From: Eikenella sp963548155
GTDB lineage: Bacteria; Pseudomonadota; Gammaproteobacteria; Burkholderiales; Neisseriaceae
Assembly (NCBI GenBank): GCA_963548155.1
Contig: CAUUTP010000039.1
Span: forward strand, 1 to 17,142
Length of the DNA: 17,142 nt
Reading direction: 5' to 3'
Made by a program: the position numbers and the translations under genes. The notes beneath the pieces were generated by a model, which was given only the letters and a program-made list of their open reading frames with translations, had not been told where the DNA came from and did no database searches. This document shows positions 6,724 through 13,055 of the stretch, piece by piece; within the stretch, counting starts at the first letter, position 1, and each line of letters begins with the position of its first letter.

Positions 6724-7740
6724 TCAGCCGCGGCACATCAGGCGTTGGGTTTCGTGCCACATGCCGTCGGGGCGTTGTTCGACCACGGCGATGAGGCCGG
6801 GGGCTTGGTGGGCGAGTTCGGCTGCGGTAATGGTTTGTTCAAACGGGATACGGGCGGGGGCAAGGTAGGCGAGGCGGGGCAGGGGGTAGAAGCGTTGTGT
6901 GGCTTGGGCGGGGTAGTCTGCCCATTGTGGGAGGAGGGGGCCGCTCCAGCCGAGGGGGTTGAGTGGGTTGCCGTTGAGGTTGCCGTCTGGGGTGAAGCCA
7001 GTGCCGCGGATGATGGTGGCGGTGTGTAGGGCTGAGCTGCTAAGGTTTTTGGCTTTGTGCAAATCTGTTTCGCCTGTATTGGCTTTGCAGGGGTTTGCTT
7101 CACTCGTTTTAGCTCCGCAGAAACTCACTTCGCTCGTTTTAGCTCCGCAGAAACTCGCTGCGCTCGTTTTAGCTCCGCAGAAACTCGCTGCGCTCGTTTT
7201 CAGGTAGCCTTGGAGTGGGGCGGGCAGTTGGGTGCGGGCTTGGGGGGTGTGGAAGAGGCGGCATTGTTGCTGTAGTTTGGCGGCTTTGCCGAGCAGGGTG
7301 TCGGCGGGGTTGAGGCCTTGGAAATTGTCGGGTGTGGTGCCACCGTAGTATTTGCAGGTGAGTTCGAGGTGGTAGGGGGTGGAGTCGAGCAGGCAGAGGA
7401 AGTCGGCGGCGCCGAGGGTGTGGCCGCTTTCGCTGCGGATGGGGTGGTTGCGGGCGATGAGTTGGCAATGGGGGGCGTGTGCCAGCCAGAAGGCGAGTAG
7501 GCTTTCGGCGTAGTGGCCTAGGCGGTGGCCGAAGGGGGCTTCTTGTTCGAGCCATTGCGTCAGTGGGGCAGGGGCATCGTCGAGGCTAAGCAGGAAGCGG
7601 AAGCCTTGGCTGCCGAGTAGGCGGGGGATGGGGAGCTCGCAGCCGCTGTGCCATAGGGGCGGGGCGGTGAGCAGGGCGGCGAGGTCGCGCACGGCGGGGT
7701 GGCGCAGCCGCCACCAGATGGCATCGAGGGCGTAGTTCAT
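6724..7740 (-). CDS. DUF1853 family protein with an in-frame repeat insertion
   Basis: 338 residues from ATG 7740. The frame is open upstream to 7809, but MNYALDAIWWRLRHPAVRDLAALL begins where DUF1853 proteins usually do. Family features include the HPAVRDL start, LGHYAESLLAFWL, LIARNHPIR and GAADFLCLLDSTPYHLELTCKYY. The Asp...Glu-x-Thr-x-Lys pattern resembles a PD-(D/E)XK nuclease core, but no activity is established. The tail has NPLGWSG and RFYPLPRLAYLAP. Between GYLK (encoded by a DUS at 7199-7210) and the tail lies a run of ten-residue repeats, TSAASFCGAK and decayed forms, made by a 30-bp tandem repeat that keeps the frame. It is probably a flexible linker, foreign to the family. Function unknown. 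Confidence 0.8.
   Translation of the reverse strand: MNYALDAIWWRLRHPAVRDLAALLTAPPLWHSGCELPIPRLLGSQGFRFLLSLDDAPAPLTQWLEQEAPFGHRLGHYAESLLAFWLAHAPHCQLIARNHPIRSESGHTLGAADFLCLLDSTPYHLELTCKYYGGTTPDNFQGLNPADTLLGKAAKLQQQCRLFHTPQARTQLPAPLQGYLKTSAASFCGAKTSAASFCGAKTSEVSFCGAKTSEANPCKANTGETDLHKAKNLSSSALHTATIIRGTGFTPDGNLNGNPLNPLGWSGPLLPQWADYPAQATQRFYPLPRLAYLAPARIPFEQTITAAELAHQAPGLIAVVEQRPDGMWHETQRLMCRG
7051..7200. repeat. 30-bp tandem repeat, five graded copies, next to an eikDUS
   Basis: The unit AGCTCCGCAGAAACTCGCTG plus CGCTCGTTTT occurs identically at 7141-7170 and 7171-7200, with a three-base variant at 7111-7140 and clearly decayed copies at 7081-7110 and 7051-7080. Divergence grows with distance from the DUS at 7199-7210. 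Because 30 is a multiple of three, the surrounding DUF1853 frame is kept. Confidence 0.9.
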
Positions 7741-7810
7741 GTTTGAGCGGGGATGGAGTGGGATGGAGGGAATGTAGCGATGGCGGGGTGGGCAGTCAAG
7801 TTGTCTCAAA

Positions 7811-7851
7811 AGGCTACCTGAAGGGAGGGCGTGGTTTCAGGTAGCCTTTCT
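7811..7851. terminator. Inverted eikDUS hairpin in a divergent spacer
   Basis: AGGCTACCTGAA (7811-7822) and TTCAGGTAGCCT (7836-7847) enclose 13 bases and are followed by TTTCTTGTT. It lies between the start regions of two divergent genes (7740 minus, 7947 plus), an unusual place for a terminator; it may insulate the two promoters or act only as an uptake site. Confidence 0.55.
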
Positions 7852-7946
7852 TGTTGATTGTGTGTGAAATCATTTGTTTTTTATGGGGTGACACCGGATA
7901 ATGCGCGCGACGCGGCGTGTGCCGGATGAATTAATTGAGGCTGTGT

Positions 7947-9020
7947 ATGTATAAAACGAAGAAGCGTGGCTGGCTGCCGTGGGTGGTTGGGGTATCGCTG
8001 TTGTTGGCGGTGGAGCTTTTAATCGTGCAGATGCGCGATGTGCTTTCGCCGTTTGTGGTGGCTGCGGTGTTGGCCTATATTTTGAACCCGCTGGTGGAAA
8101 AGCTTTGCCGACACAGGGTGCGGCGTGCGATGGCGGCGATGCTGGTGATGGTGTTTGCACTGCTGCTGCTGGTGCTGTTGCTGCTGATTGTGGTGCCGAT
8201 GTTGGTGCAGCAATTTGGCAGTTTGCTGGGTAAACTGCCGGAATTGGTGGCGTTTGCGCAAAATAAGGCGCTGCCTTGGATTAATCATATGCTGGACACG
8301 CATTGGGTGTTGGACGACCAATCGGTATCGAAATGGCTAAGCGGCCATGTGGGCAGTGTTCAGGCAGGGCTTTCCAAGGCGCTGCCGGCCTTGTTGGAAA
8401 AGGGCGGCAGTTTGGTAACCAGTTTGGGCAATTTGATGGTGCTGCCATTTTTGCTGTATTACTTCCTGCTGGATTGGTCGCGCTGGGCAGAGGGAATTAA
8501 CACTATGATTCCGCGCCGCTATCTGGCAGCCTATACGCGCATTGGCGGCAATATGGATACGGTGTTGGGCGAATTTTTGCGCGGGCAGCTGATTGTGATG
8601 CTGATTATGGGGCTGCTCTACGGTTTGGGCTTGATGCTGGCGGGTTTGGAATCTGGCTTTGCTATTGGTATGGTGGCGGGGTTGTTGGTATTTGTGCCGT
8701 ATTTGGGGGCATTTACCGGCCTGCTGCTGGCCACGATGGCGGCGCTGTTGCAGTTTGGCACGTGGCAGGGGCTGATTACGGTGTGGGCGGTGTTTGCCGT
8801 GGGGCAGTTTTTGGAAAGTTTCTTTATCACGCCGAAGATTGTGGGCGACCGCATCGGGCTTTCGCCGTTTTGGGTGATTTTCGCCTTGATGGCTTTCGGC
8901 AGCCTGCTGGGTTTTGTGGGCATGCTGCTGGCGCTGCCTTTGGCTGCGGTAACGCTGGTGCTGCTGCGCGAGGGCGTGGCGGCATATATGGATAGCAGAT
9001 TCTACCGGCGCGAGAAATAG
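7947..9020 (+). CDS. AI-2E/PerM-type family transporter
   Basis: A 357-residue multi-pass inner-membrane protein of the AI-2 exporter superfamily (TqsA, YhhT, PerM). Typical segments are PFVVAAVLAYILNPLVEKL near the N-terminus, LPFLLYYFLLDW in the middle, the GFAIGMVAGLLVFVPYLG block, and the C-terminal QFLESFFITPKIVG followed by LGFVGMLLALPLAAV. ATG 7947 is preferred over the upstream in-frame TTG at 7935 because TTGAGG at 7935-7940 is well spaced as its ribosome site. Members move small molecules or ions; the substrate here cannot be deduced, and an autoinducer role should not be assumed. It precedes rpsT but is separated from it by a DUS hairpin and the rpsT promoter. Confidence 0.88.
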   Translation: MYKTKKRGWLPWVVGVSLLLAVELLIVQMRDVLSPFVVAAVLAYILNPLVEKLCRHRVRRAMAAMLVMVFALLLLVLLLLIVVPMLVQQFGSLLGKLPELVAFAQNKALPWINHMLDTHWVLDDQSVSKWLSGHVGSVQAGLSKALPALLEKGGSLVTSLGNLMVLPFLLYYFLLDWSRWAEGINTMIPRRYLAAYTRIGGNMDTVLGEFLRGQLIVMLIMGLLYGLGLMLAGLESGFAIGMVAGLLVFVPYLGAFTGLLLATMAALLQFGTWQGLITVWAVFAVGQFLESFFITPKIVGDRIGLSPFWVIFALMAFGSLLGFVGMLLALPLAAVTLVLLREGVAAYMDSRFYRREK

Positions 9021-9046
9021 TCGGGCAGGGCAGTCGTTGTTCGCAA

Positions 9047-9107
9047 AGGCTACCTGAAACGCAGCGCAGCGGAGTTTTGGTGCAACTAGAGTTTCAGGTA
9101 GCCTTTA
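9047..9107 (+). terminator. Inverted eikDUS pair after the AI-2E-type transporter gene
   Basis: AGGCTACCTGAA (9047-9058) and TTCAGGTAGCCT (9093-9104) enclose 34 bases and end in TTTAG. The left copy carries the GCAGCGCAGCGGAGTTTT extension, the reverse complement of the DUS-linked sequence seen at other loci. Confidence 0.6.
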
Positions 9108-9226
9108 GTGTGGCTTGGGCAGTTTGGGCAGGCTGGAAAATGCGCCAGGCTGCACCGCTTTTGTTGTATCGGGCAAACGCTCTTTCCCTACTTGCCCGCC
9201 GTTTGCCGAAAATAGTTCGTGGCTGC

Positions 9227-9255
9227 TTGCATTTAGGCAACATCGCCAGTAAAAT
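9227..9255 (+). promoter_or_regulatory. Sigma-70 promoter of rpsT
   Basis: TTGCAT (9227-9232) and TAAAAT (9250-9255) are 17 bases apart. The start should fall near 9262, giving a leader of about 38 bases with a strong AGGAG ribosome site before the ATG at 9300. Confidence 0.7.
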
Positions 9256-9299
9256 GCCGCGCTTACGGATTTTATTTTACTTATCAGGAGATTTTTCAT

Positions 9300-9563
9300 A
9301 TGGCCAATAGCGCCCAGGCACGCAAACGCGCCCGCCAGTCGCAGAAAAACCGTGCACACAATGCCAGCCTGCGTACTGCTTTCCGTACCGCAGTGAAGAA
9401 AGTTTTGAAGGTTGTGGAAAGTGGCGATAAAGCCGCCGCCCAAGCCGAATTCGTGGCAGCCACTAAAGTGATGGACCGCATCGCCGACAAAGGCGTGTTC
9501 CATAAAAACAAAGCCGCCCGCCACAAAAGCCGCTTGGCTGCCAAAATCAAAGCCATGGCCTAA
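9300..9563 (+). CDS. rpsT: 30S ribosomal protein S20
   Basis: 87 residues, the usual S20 length, very rich in Lys, Arg and Ala. It begins MANSAQARKRARQSQKNRAHNASLRT, the standard S20 start that binds 16S rRNA, and ends HKNKAARHKSRLAAKIKAMA, also typical. ATCAGGAG at 9284-9291 is the ribosome site. The gene is monocistronic: it has its own promoter upstream and a clear intrinsic terminator 22 bases after the stop. S20 assembles early into the 30S subunit and in E. coli represses its own translation; nothing in this short leader shows whether that holds here. Confidence 0.97.
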   Translation: MANSAQARKRARQSQKNRAHNASLRTAFRTAVKKVLKVVESGDKAAAQAEFVAATKVMDRIADKGVFHKNKAARHKSRLAAKIKAMA

Positions 9564-9584
9564 GCCGCTTGCTGCATAAACGCT

Positions 9585-9617
9585 GCCGCATCTTGCAAAT
9601 AGATGCGGCTTTGTTTT
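9585..9617 (+). terminator. Intrinsic terminator of rpsT
   Basis: A 9-bp stem GCCGCATCT / AGATGCGGC around a 7-base loop (9594-9600) is followed by TTTGTTTT. Unlike most terminators in this window it does not use a DUS. Confidence 0.85.
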
Positions 9618-9631
9618 GCGCGGAAGGTTTG

Positions 9632-9736
9632 TATAGTGAATTAAATTTAAACCAGTACAGCGTTGGCTCGCCTTGCCGTACTATTTGTACTGTCTGCGGC
9701 TCACCGCCTTGTCCTGATTTTTGTTAATCCACTATA
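9632..9736. mobile_element. Correia-like miniature element, copy 2 (105 bp)
   Basis: Same ends as the copy at 5164-5267 (TATAGTGAATTAA and TTAATCCACTATA), same orientation, and nearly identical inside, with CCGTACTATTTGTACTGTCT in place of a diverged stretch in copy 1. It lies 15 bases past the rpsT terminator. It has no coding capacity. It is the short class, lacking the roughly 50-bp internal segment of longer Correia elements. Confidence 0.85.
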
Positions 9737-9759
9737 GAATGGCGGTGTAGGAAATCGTC

Positions 9760-9935
9760 GCGTTGTTTACACTTTTCTACGGCGGACGGCTTTTGTTTTT
9801 TCTTGAATGATTCTTAAGCAGCTATCCGCCATTATCAAGAACAGAGCGGCTTCCCCGTGTCTATCGACATTCTGGACAATGCCGGATAGCTGCTCAAACG
9901 GGTCTTCAAGCAAAAGCCAAAAGTGTAAACAACGC
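9760..9935. repeat. 176-bp long imperfect inverted repeat
   Basis: GCGTTGTTTACACTTTT (9760-9776) is repeated exactly in reverse complement at 9919-9935. Inside, the blocks GGCTTTTG (9788-9795 / 9911-9918), CTTGAA (9802-9807 / 9905-9910) and GCAGCTATCCG (9818-9828 / 9883-9893) pair in the same order, and CATTATCAAGAA resembles the opposite arm. About 25 bases form the centre. The minus-strand frame through it (83 residues) does not look like a real protein. It could be a miniature inverted-repeat element, a structured RNA, or two inverted fragments of a lost gene. Confidence 0.7.
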
Positions 9936-9953
9936 TGTTGATTTCTACATGTG

Positions 9954-9965
9954 AGGCTATCTGAA
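9954..9965 (+). repeat. Variant eikDUS
   Basis: AGGCTATCTGAA differs from the consensus by one base (C to T) and may be a decayed uptake site. Confidence 0.5.
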
Positions 9966-10063
9966 AATATGCCAATCCCGGCTAGCTGCTGCCGCCCCAT
10001 CTGTAAGGCCGCAGCCAAAATGCGCTACAATGCGCCCACTATCTTGCACAACAGGAATACTCA

Positions 10064-10444
10064 ATGATCTACGGCATAGGCACCGACATCCTGCGTATCG
10101 AGCGCATCGAGCAGCTATACGAGAAATACGGCCAGGCATTGGCCGAACGCCTGCTCAGCCGCATCGAACTTTTGGAGTGGCGCTCCGTCGGCAACAAGGT
10201 AAACTTTTTGGCCAAGCGGTTTGCCGCCAAAGAAGCCTTTGCCAAAGCCGTGCACACCGGCTTGCGCTCGCCGGTAACGCTGCACCACATTTCCATCGCC
10301 CATGACAACCTCGGCCACCCCGAATTCGTGGTGGAGCCGCCCTTGCAGGAGTGGCTGCGCCAACAAGGCATCGGGCGCGTGCATTTGAGCCTGAGCGACG
10401 ACAACGGCGCGGTGGTGGCCTTTGCCGTGGCCGAAAAAGGGTAG
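10064..10444 (+). CDS. acpS: Holo-[acyl-carrier-protein] synthase
   Basis: A 126-residue cytoplasmic enzyme that moves 4'-phosphopantetheine from coenzyme A to a serine of apo-ACP, activating it for fatty-acid synthesis. It shows the signature GIGTDILRIERI (4-15) with metal-binding Asp8, FAAKEAFAKA (53-62) with Glu57, and RVHLSLSDD (105-113). Length is normal. The start follows CAGGAA by a good distance; TACAAT at 10026-10031 is a possible -10 but lacks a clear -35. In many proteobacteria acpS follows pdxJ; here it stands alone after the repeat-rich spacer. Confidence 0.95.
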   Translation: MIYGIGTDILRIERIEQLYEKYGQALAERLLSRIELLEWRSVGNKVNFLAKRFAAKEAFAKAVHTGLRSPVTLHHISIAHDNLGHPEFVVEPPLQEWLRQQGIGRVHLSLSDDNGAVVAFAVAEKG

Positions 10445-10486
10445 GGCAAGGCAGTTTATAAAAATAATAAAAACAATCACATCAAG

Positions 10487-10542
10487 TTTTAGCTTCGCAG
10501 AAACCCGGCTGTGGCTTCGCGAGACATCGTTTCAGGTAGCCT
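10487..10542 (+). repeat. DUS-linked AGCTTCGCAGAAA module
   Basis: TTTTAGCTTCGCAGAAA (10487-10503) lies 27 bases before an exact TTCAGGTAGCCT (10531-10542). The same block precedes DUS at 12986-13028 and forms the core of the tandem repeat at 7051-7200. It sits in the leader region of the aldehyde dehydrogenase gene. Confidence 0.7.
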
Positions 10543-10601
10543 GCTGCACGGGCTGCCCGCTAAAACCATTTAATCCAAAGCAAATAGAGAAAGGAAACAC
10601 C

Positions 10602-11948
10602 ATGTTCTATAGCCGAAACGTCGTCAGCAACACCTTGCTATACGAACGCCCCGCCGACAGCATGGACGCCTTCAGCCAAAGCCTGGCCGAAATGCGCACC
10701 GCCCAGCGCCGCTTTGCCGCTGCCGGCGTGCAGGCACGTGTGGCCATGCTTGCTGCCTTTGCCGACCGGCTCGAAGCTGAAAAAACCAAGCTTGCCCGCA
10801 TGATTTGCGAAGAAGTCGGCCGCTGCCTGCGCGAATGCGAAGCCGAGATGGACAAATCCGTTTCCCTCATCCGCTATTATGTGAAACTCGCCCCCCAGCT
10901 TCTGCAACACCAAACCATCGCCACCCAGGCCAGCCTCAGCCAAGTGCGCTTCGAGCCTTTAGGCGTGGTGCTGGCCGTGATGCCGTGGAACTACCCCGTG
11001 TGGCAGATTATTCGATTTGCCGTACCCGCCTTGTGCTCCGGCAATGCCTGTTTGGTAAAACCCGCGCCCAGCGTGGCCCGTGTAACCGCCGCCTTGTTTG
11101 ATATTGTTGGCAGCGAATTGCCCTGGCGAGCCACTTGGTTGGCACACGAAGATGTGGAATACGCCATTGCCAAAACCGATGCCTTGGCCTTCACCGGCTC
11201 TGCCGACGTCGGCCGCCGCCTGGCCGGCTACGCCGGAAGCCATCTGAAAAAATCCGTAATGGAGCTTGGCGGCAGCAACGCCTTTATCGTGCTTGATGAT
11301 GCCGATATCGCCCAAGCCGCCGCCGATGCCTGCTATGCCCGCTTCCGCGATGCCGGCCAATCCTGCAACGCCGGCAAACGCATCATCCTTACCAAAGGCA
11401 TCGCCGCAGAGTTTACCCGCCTCTTCCTCGAACACTGCCGCCGCCTCACCCCCGGCTGTCCGCTCGATCCCGATACTACCCTCGCCCCGCTGCACCGCAA
11501 AGACCTGCAGCTGCAAGTGCACGAACAAGTGCAAGATGCGCTCGAACACGGTGCCAAGCTGCTGCTCGGCGGCGAGCTGCCCAACGAAGCCGACACCACC
11601 TTCTACCCCGCTACCGTGCTCGACAACATCACTCCCGCTTGCCGCATGTACCGCGAAGAAGTGTTCGGCCCCGCCGTGGGCATTTTCCACGCCCGCGATG
11701 CCGCCGATGCCGTGCGTCTGGCCAACGACAACCCGTTCGGGCTCGGCGCCAGCATCTACTCCGCCAATCTCGACAAAGCCTGGGAGCTTGGTCAGCAAAT
11801 CGAAGCCGGCAGCGTATTCATCAACCGCCACACCAGCAGCGACCTGCGTCTGCCCTTCGGTGGCGTGAAAGACTCCGGCTTCGGGCGAGAGCTCTCCGAA
11901 TTCGGATTGTATGAATTTGTGAACGTGAAGGCATATTGGCAGAAATAA
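10602..11948 (+). CDS. NAD-type succinate-semialdehyde dehydrogenase-like enzyme (Sad/YneI type)
   Basis: 448 residues from ATG 10602, chosen because AGAAAGGAAA lies just before it; the frame is open further upstream, but that part crosses a DUS and is not family-like. The fold and sequence match aldehyde dehydrogenases closest to E. coli Sad (YneI): MPWNYPVWQ with Asn130, Lys153 in LVKPAP, FTGSADVG (197-204), the general base in ELGG (Glu221) and the catalytic Cys255 in GQSCNAGKR. The C-terminal PFGGVKDSGFGRELSEFGLYEF is characteristic. It would oxidise succinate semialdehyde or a similar aldehyde to the acid. It is somewhat shorter at the N-terminus than many relatives. No GABA transaminase gene is visible nearby, so the physiological substrate is inferred from similarity only. 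Confidence 0.87.
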   Translation: MFYSRNVVSNTLLYERPADSMDAFSQSLAEMRTAQRRFAAAGVQARVAMLAAFADRLEAEKTKLARMICEEVGRCLRECEAEMDKSVSLIRYYVKLAPQLLQHQTIATQASLSQVRFEPLGVVLAVMPWNYPVWQIIRFAVPALCSGNACLVKPAPSVARVTAALFDIVGSELPWRATWLAHEDVEYAIAKTDALAFTGSADVGRRLAGYAGSHLKKSVMELGGSNAFIVLDDADIAQAAADACYARFRDAGQSCNAGKRIILTKGIAAEFTRLFLEHCRRLTPGCPLDPDTTLAPLHRKDLQLQVHEQVQDALEHGAKLLLGGELPNEADTTFYPATVLDNITPACRMYREEVFGPAVGIFHARDAADAVRLANDNPFGLGASIYSANLDKAWELGQQIEAGSVFINRHTSSDLRLPFGGVKDSGFGRELSEFGLYEFVNVKAYWQK

Positions 11949-11957
11949 CGCGGCAGA

Positions 11958-11999
11958 AGGCTACCTGAAAATGTAAATCCGTTTTTCAGGTAGCCTTGT
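11958..11999 (+). terminator. Inverted eikDUS terminator after the aldehyde dehydrogenase gene
   Basis: AGGCTACCTGAA (11958-11969) and TTCAGGTAGCCT (11985-11996) with a 15-base loop, ten bases after the stop codon. The following TTGTGT is only weakly T-rich. Confidence 0.7.
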
Positions 12000-12012
12000 G
12001 TCTGCGCAGTAG

Positions 12013-12032
12013 GTCGGGCATTTATGCCCGAC
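12013..12032. repeat. Short GTCGGGCAT hairpin
   Basis: GTCGGGCAT and ATGCCCGAC form a 9-bp inverted repeat with a very short loop. I see it once here. It could be a dispersed repeat or part of the hpnC leader. Confidence 0.5.
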
Positions 12033-12077
12033 ACCAGCCTAGAACATAAAATTCGGCATCCACACCCAAACCACATT

Positions 12078-12114
12078 TTTTCAGGTAGCCTCCTGCTTTG
12101 AGGCTACCTGAAAA
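12078..12114. promoter_or_regulatory. 15-bp eikDUS stem-loop just before hpnC
   Basis: Two DUS (12080-12091 and 12101-12112) extended by flanking bases form a 15-bp stem with a 7-base loop, ending 17 bases before the hpnC ATG and close to its AAGGA ribosome site. No T-run follows, so it is a poor terminator; in an mRNA starting upstream it could influence translation of hpnC. Confidence 0.5.
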
Positions 12115-12131
12115 CCCACTAAGGACACACC

Positions 12132-12947
12132 ATGTCAGTCGGACACTATGAAAATTTTCCCGTCGGCTCGCTGGTTTTACCGCGCCGCCTGCGCCGCCCG
12201 GTGCACGCCATCTATGCGTTTGCCCGCACTGCCGACGACATCGCCGACGAAGGCGATTTGCTCAATGAAGAGCGCCTGCGCCAGCTCGATAACCTGCGGG
12301 CAGAGCTCGACCGCCTGGCCGCCGGGCAAACCCCGCACAGCGAATTGATGCAGCGGCTCGAGCGCGAAGCCATCCGGCCGTTTAATCTTCCGCTCGAGCC
12401 TTTCTACCACTTACTTTCCGCCTTCAGCCAAGACGTGGTGAAAACCCGCTATCAGCACTTCGGCGAGCTGGTGGATTATGCCCGCCGCAGTGCCAATCCG
12501 ATCGGCAGATTGCTGCTGCACCTCTATGGCCATACCGACCCGCTCAGCCTCGCCCAAAGCGACGGCATCTGCACCGCTCTGCAACTCATCAACTTCTGGC
12601 AAGACGTGGCCGTGGATTGGCAAAAAGGCCGCGTTTACTTGCCGCAAGAAGACTTAGGAAAATTCGGCGTGAGCGAAGCGCAAATTGCCGAAGGCCGCGC
12701 CGATGCCGCCTTCCAACGCCTGATGGCGCACCAATGCCAACGCGCCCACAAAATGCTCAAGGCCGGCTCCCCGCTAGGCCAAACCTTGCATGGCCGCATC
12801 GGCTTCGAGCTGCGCCTGATTATCCTCGGCGGGCAGAGCATTTTGCGCAAGCTGGAGGAAAACCGCTATAACGTCTTCACCCGCCGCCCCGTGCTCGGCG
12901 CGAAAGATTGGTGGCTGATGCTGAAACGGGCGTGGTTGAAAAAGTGA
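12132..12947 (+). CDS. hpnC: HpnC-type squalene/phytoene synthase family enzyme
   Basis: 271 residues beginning SVGHYENFPVGSLVLPRRLR, the characteristic HpnC start. The family acts with HpnD and HpnE: HpnD couples two farnesyl diphosphates to presqualene diphosphate, HpnC turns that into hydroxysqualene, and HpnE reduces it to squalene. The two Asp-rich substrate sites are present: ARTADDIADE (31-40) and NFWQDVAVDWQKGRVYLP (154-171). The start is backed by AAGGA before the ATG. No hpnD, hpnE or squalene-hopene cyclase is in the window, so the product it feeds is uncertain; other condensation reactions of the family are possible. It is convergent with folE2. Confidence 0.88.
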   Translation: MSVGHYENFPVGSLVLPRRLRRPVHAIYAFARTADDIADEGDLLNEERLRQLDNLRAELDRLAAGQTPHSELMQRLEREAIRPFNLPLEPFYHLLSAFSQDVVKTRYQHFGELVDYARRSANPIGRLLLHLYGHTDPLSLAQSDGICTALQLINFWQDVAVDWQKGRVYLPQEDLGKFGVSEAQIAEGRADAAFQRLMAHQCQRAHKMLKAGSPLGQTLHGRIGFELRLIILGGQSILRKLEENRYNVFTRRPVLGAKDWWLMLKRAWLKK

Positions 12948-12968
12948 ACGGCTGTATTCCGCCCAGCC

Positions 12969-13032
12969 AAAAGGCTACCTGAAAATTTTAGCTTCGCAGA
13001 AAATCACGAGCTCGTTCTCAGGTAGCCTTTTT
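12969..13032. terminator. Bidirectional DUS terminator between hpnC and folE2
   Basis: AGGCTACCTGAA (12972-12983) pairs with a one-mismatch CTCAGGTAGCCT (13017-13028). A-runs lie on the left and T-runs on the right, so both converging genes can end here. The loop holds the TTTTAGCTTCGCAGAAA module (12986-13002). Confidence 0.75.
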
Positions 13033-13055
13033 GTTGCGCGGCAATATTGTTAACT

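Noticed and set aside
7051..7210. Tandem 30-bp units as a CRISPR array
   Set aside because: The units are directly contiguous with no unique spacers, lie inside a protein frame, and no cas genes are present.
9767..10018. 83-residue minus-strand frame across the long inverted repeat
   Set aside because: It runs through both arms of the palindrome, has no recognisable motif or ribosome site, and looks like chance reading.
10422..10601. 60-residue N-terminal extension of the aldehyde dehydrogenase
   Set aside because: It overlaps acpS and crosses a DUS module; a good ribosome site precedes ATG 10602, where the family-like sequence begins.
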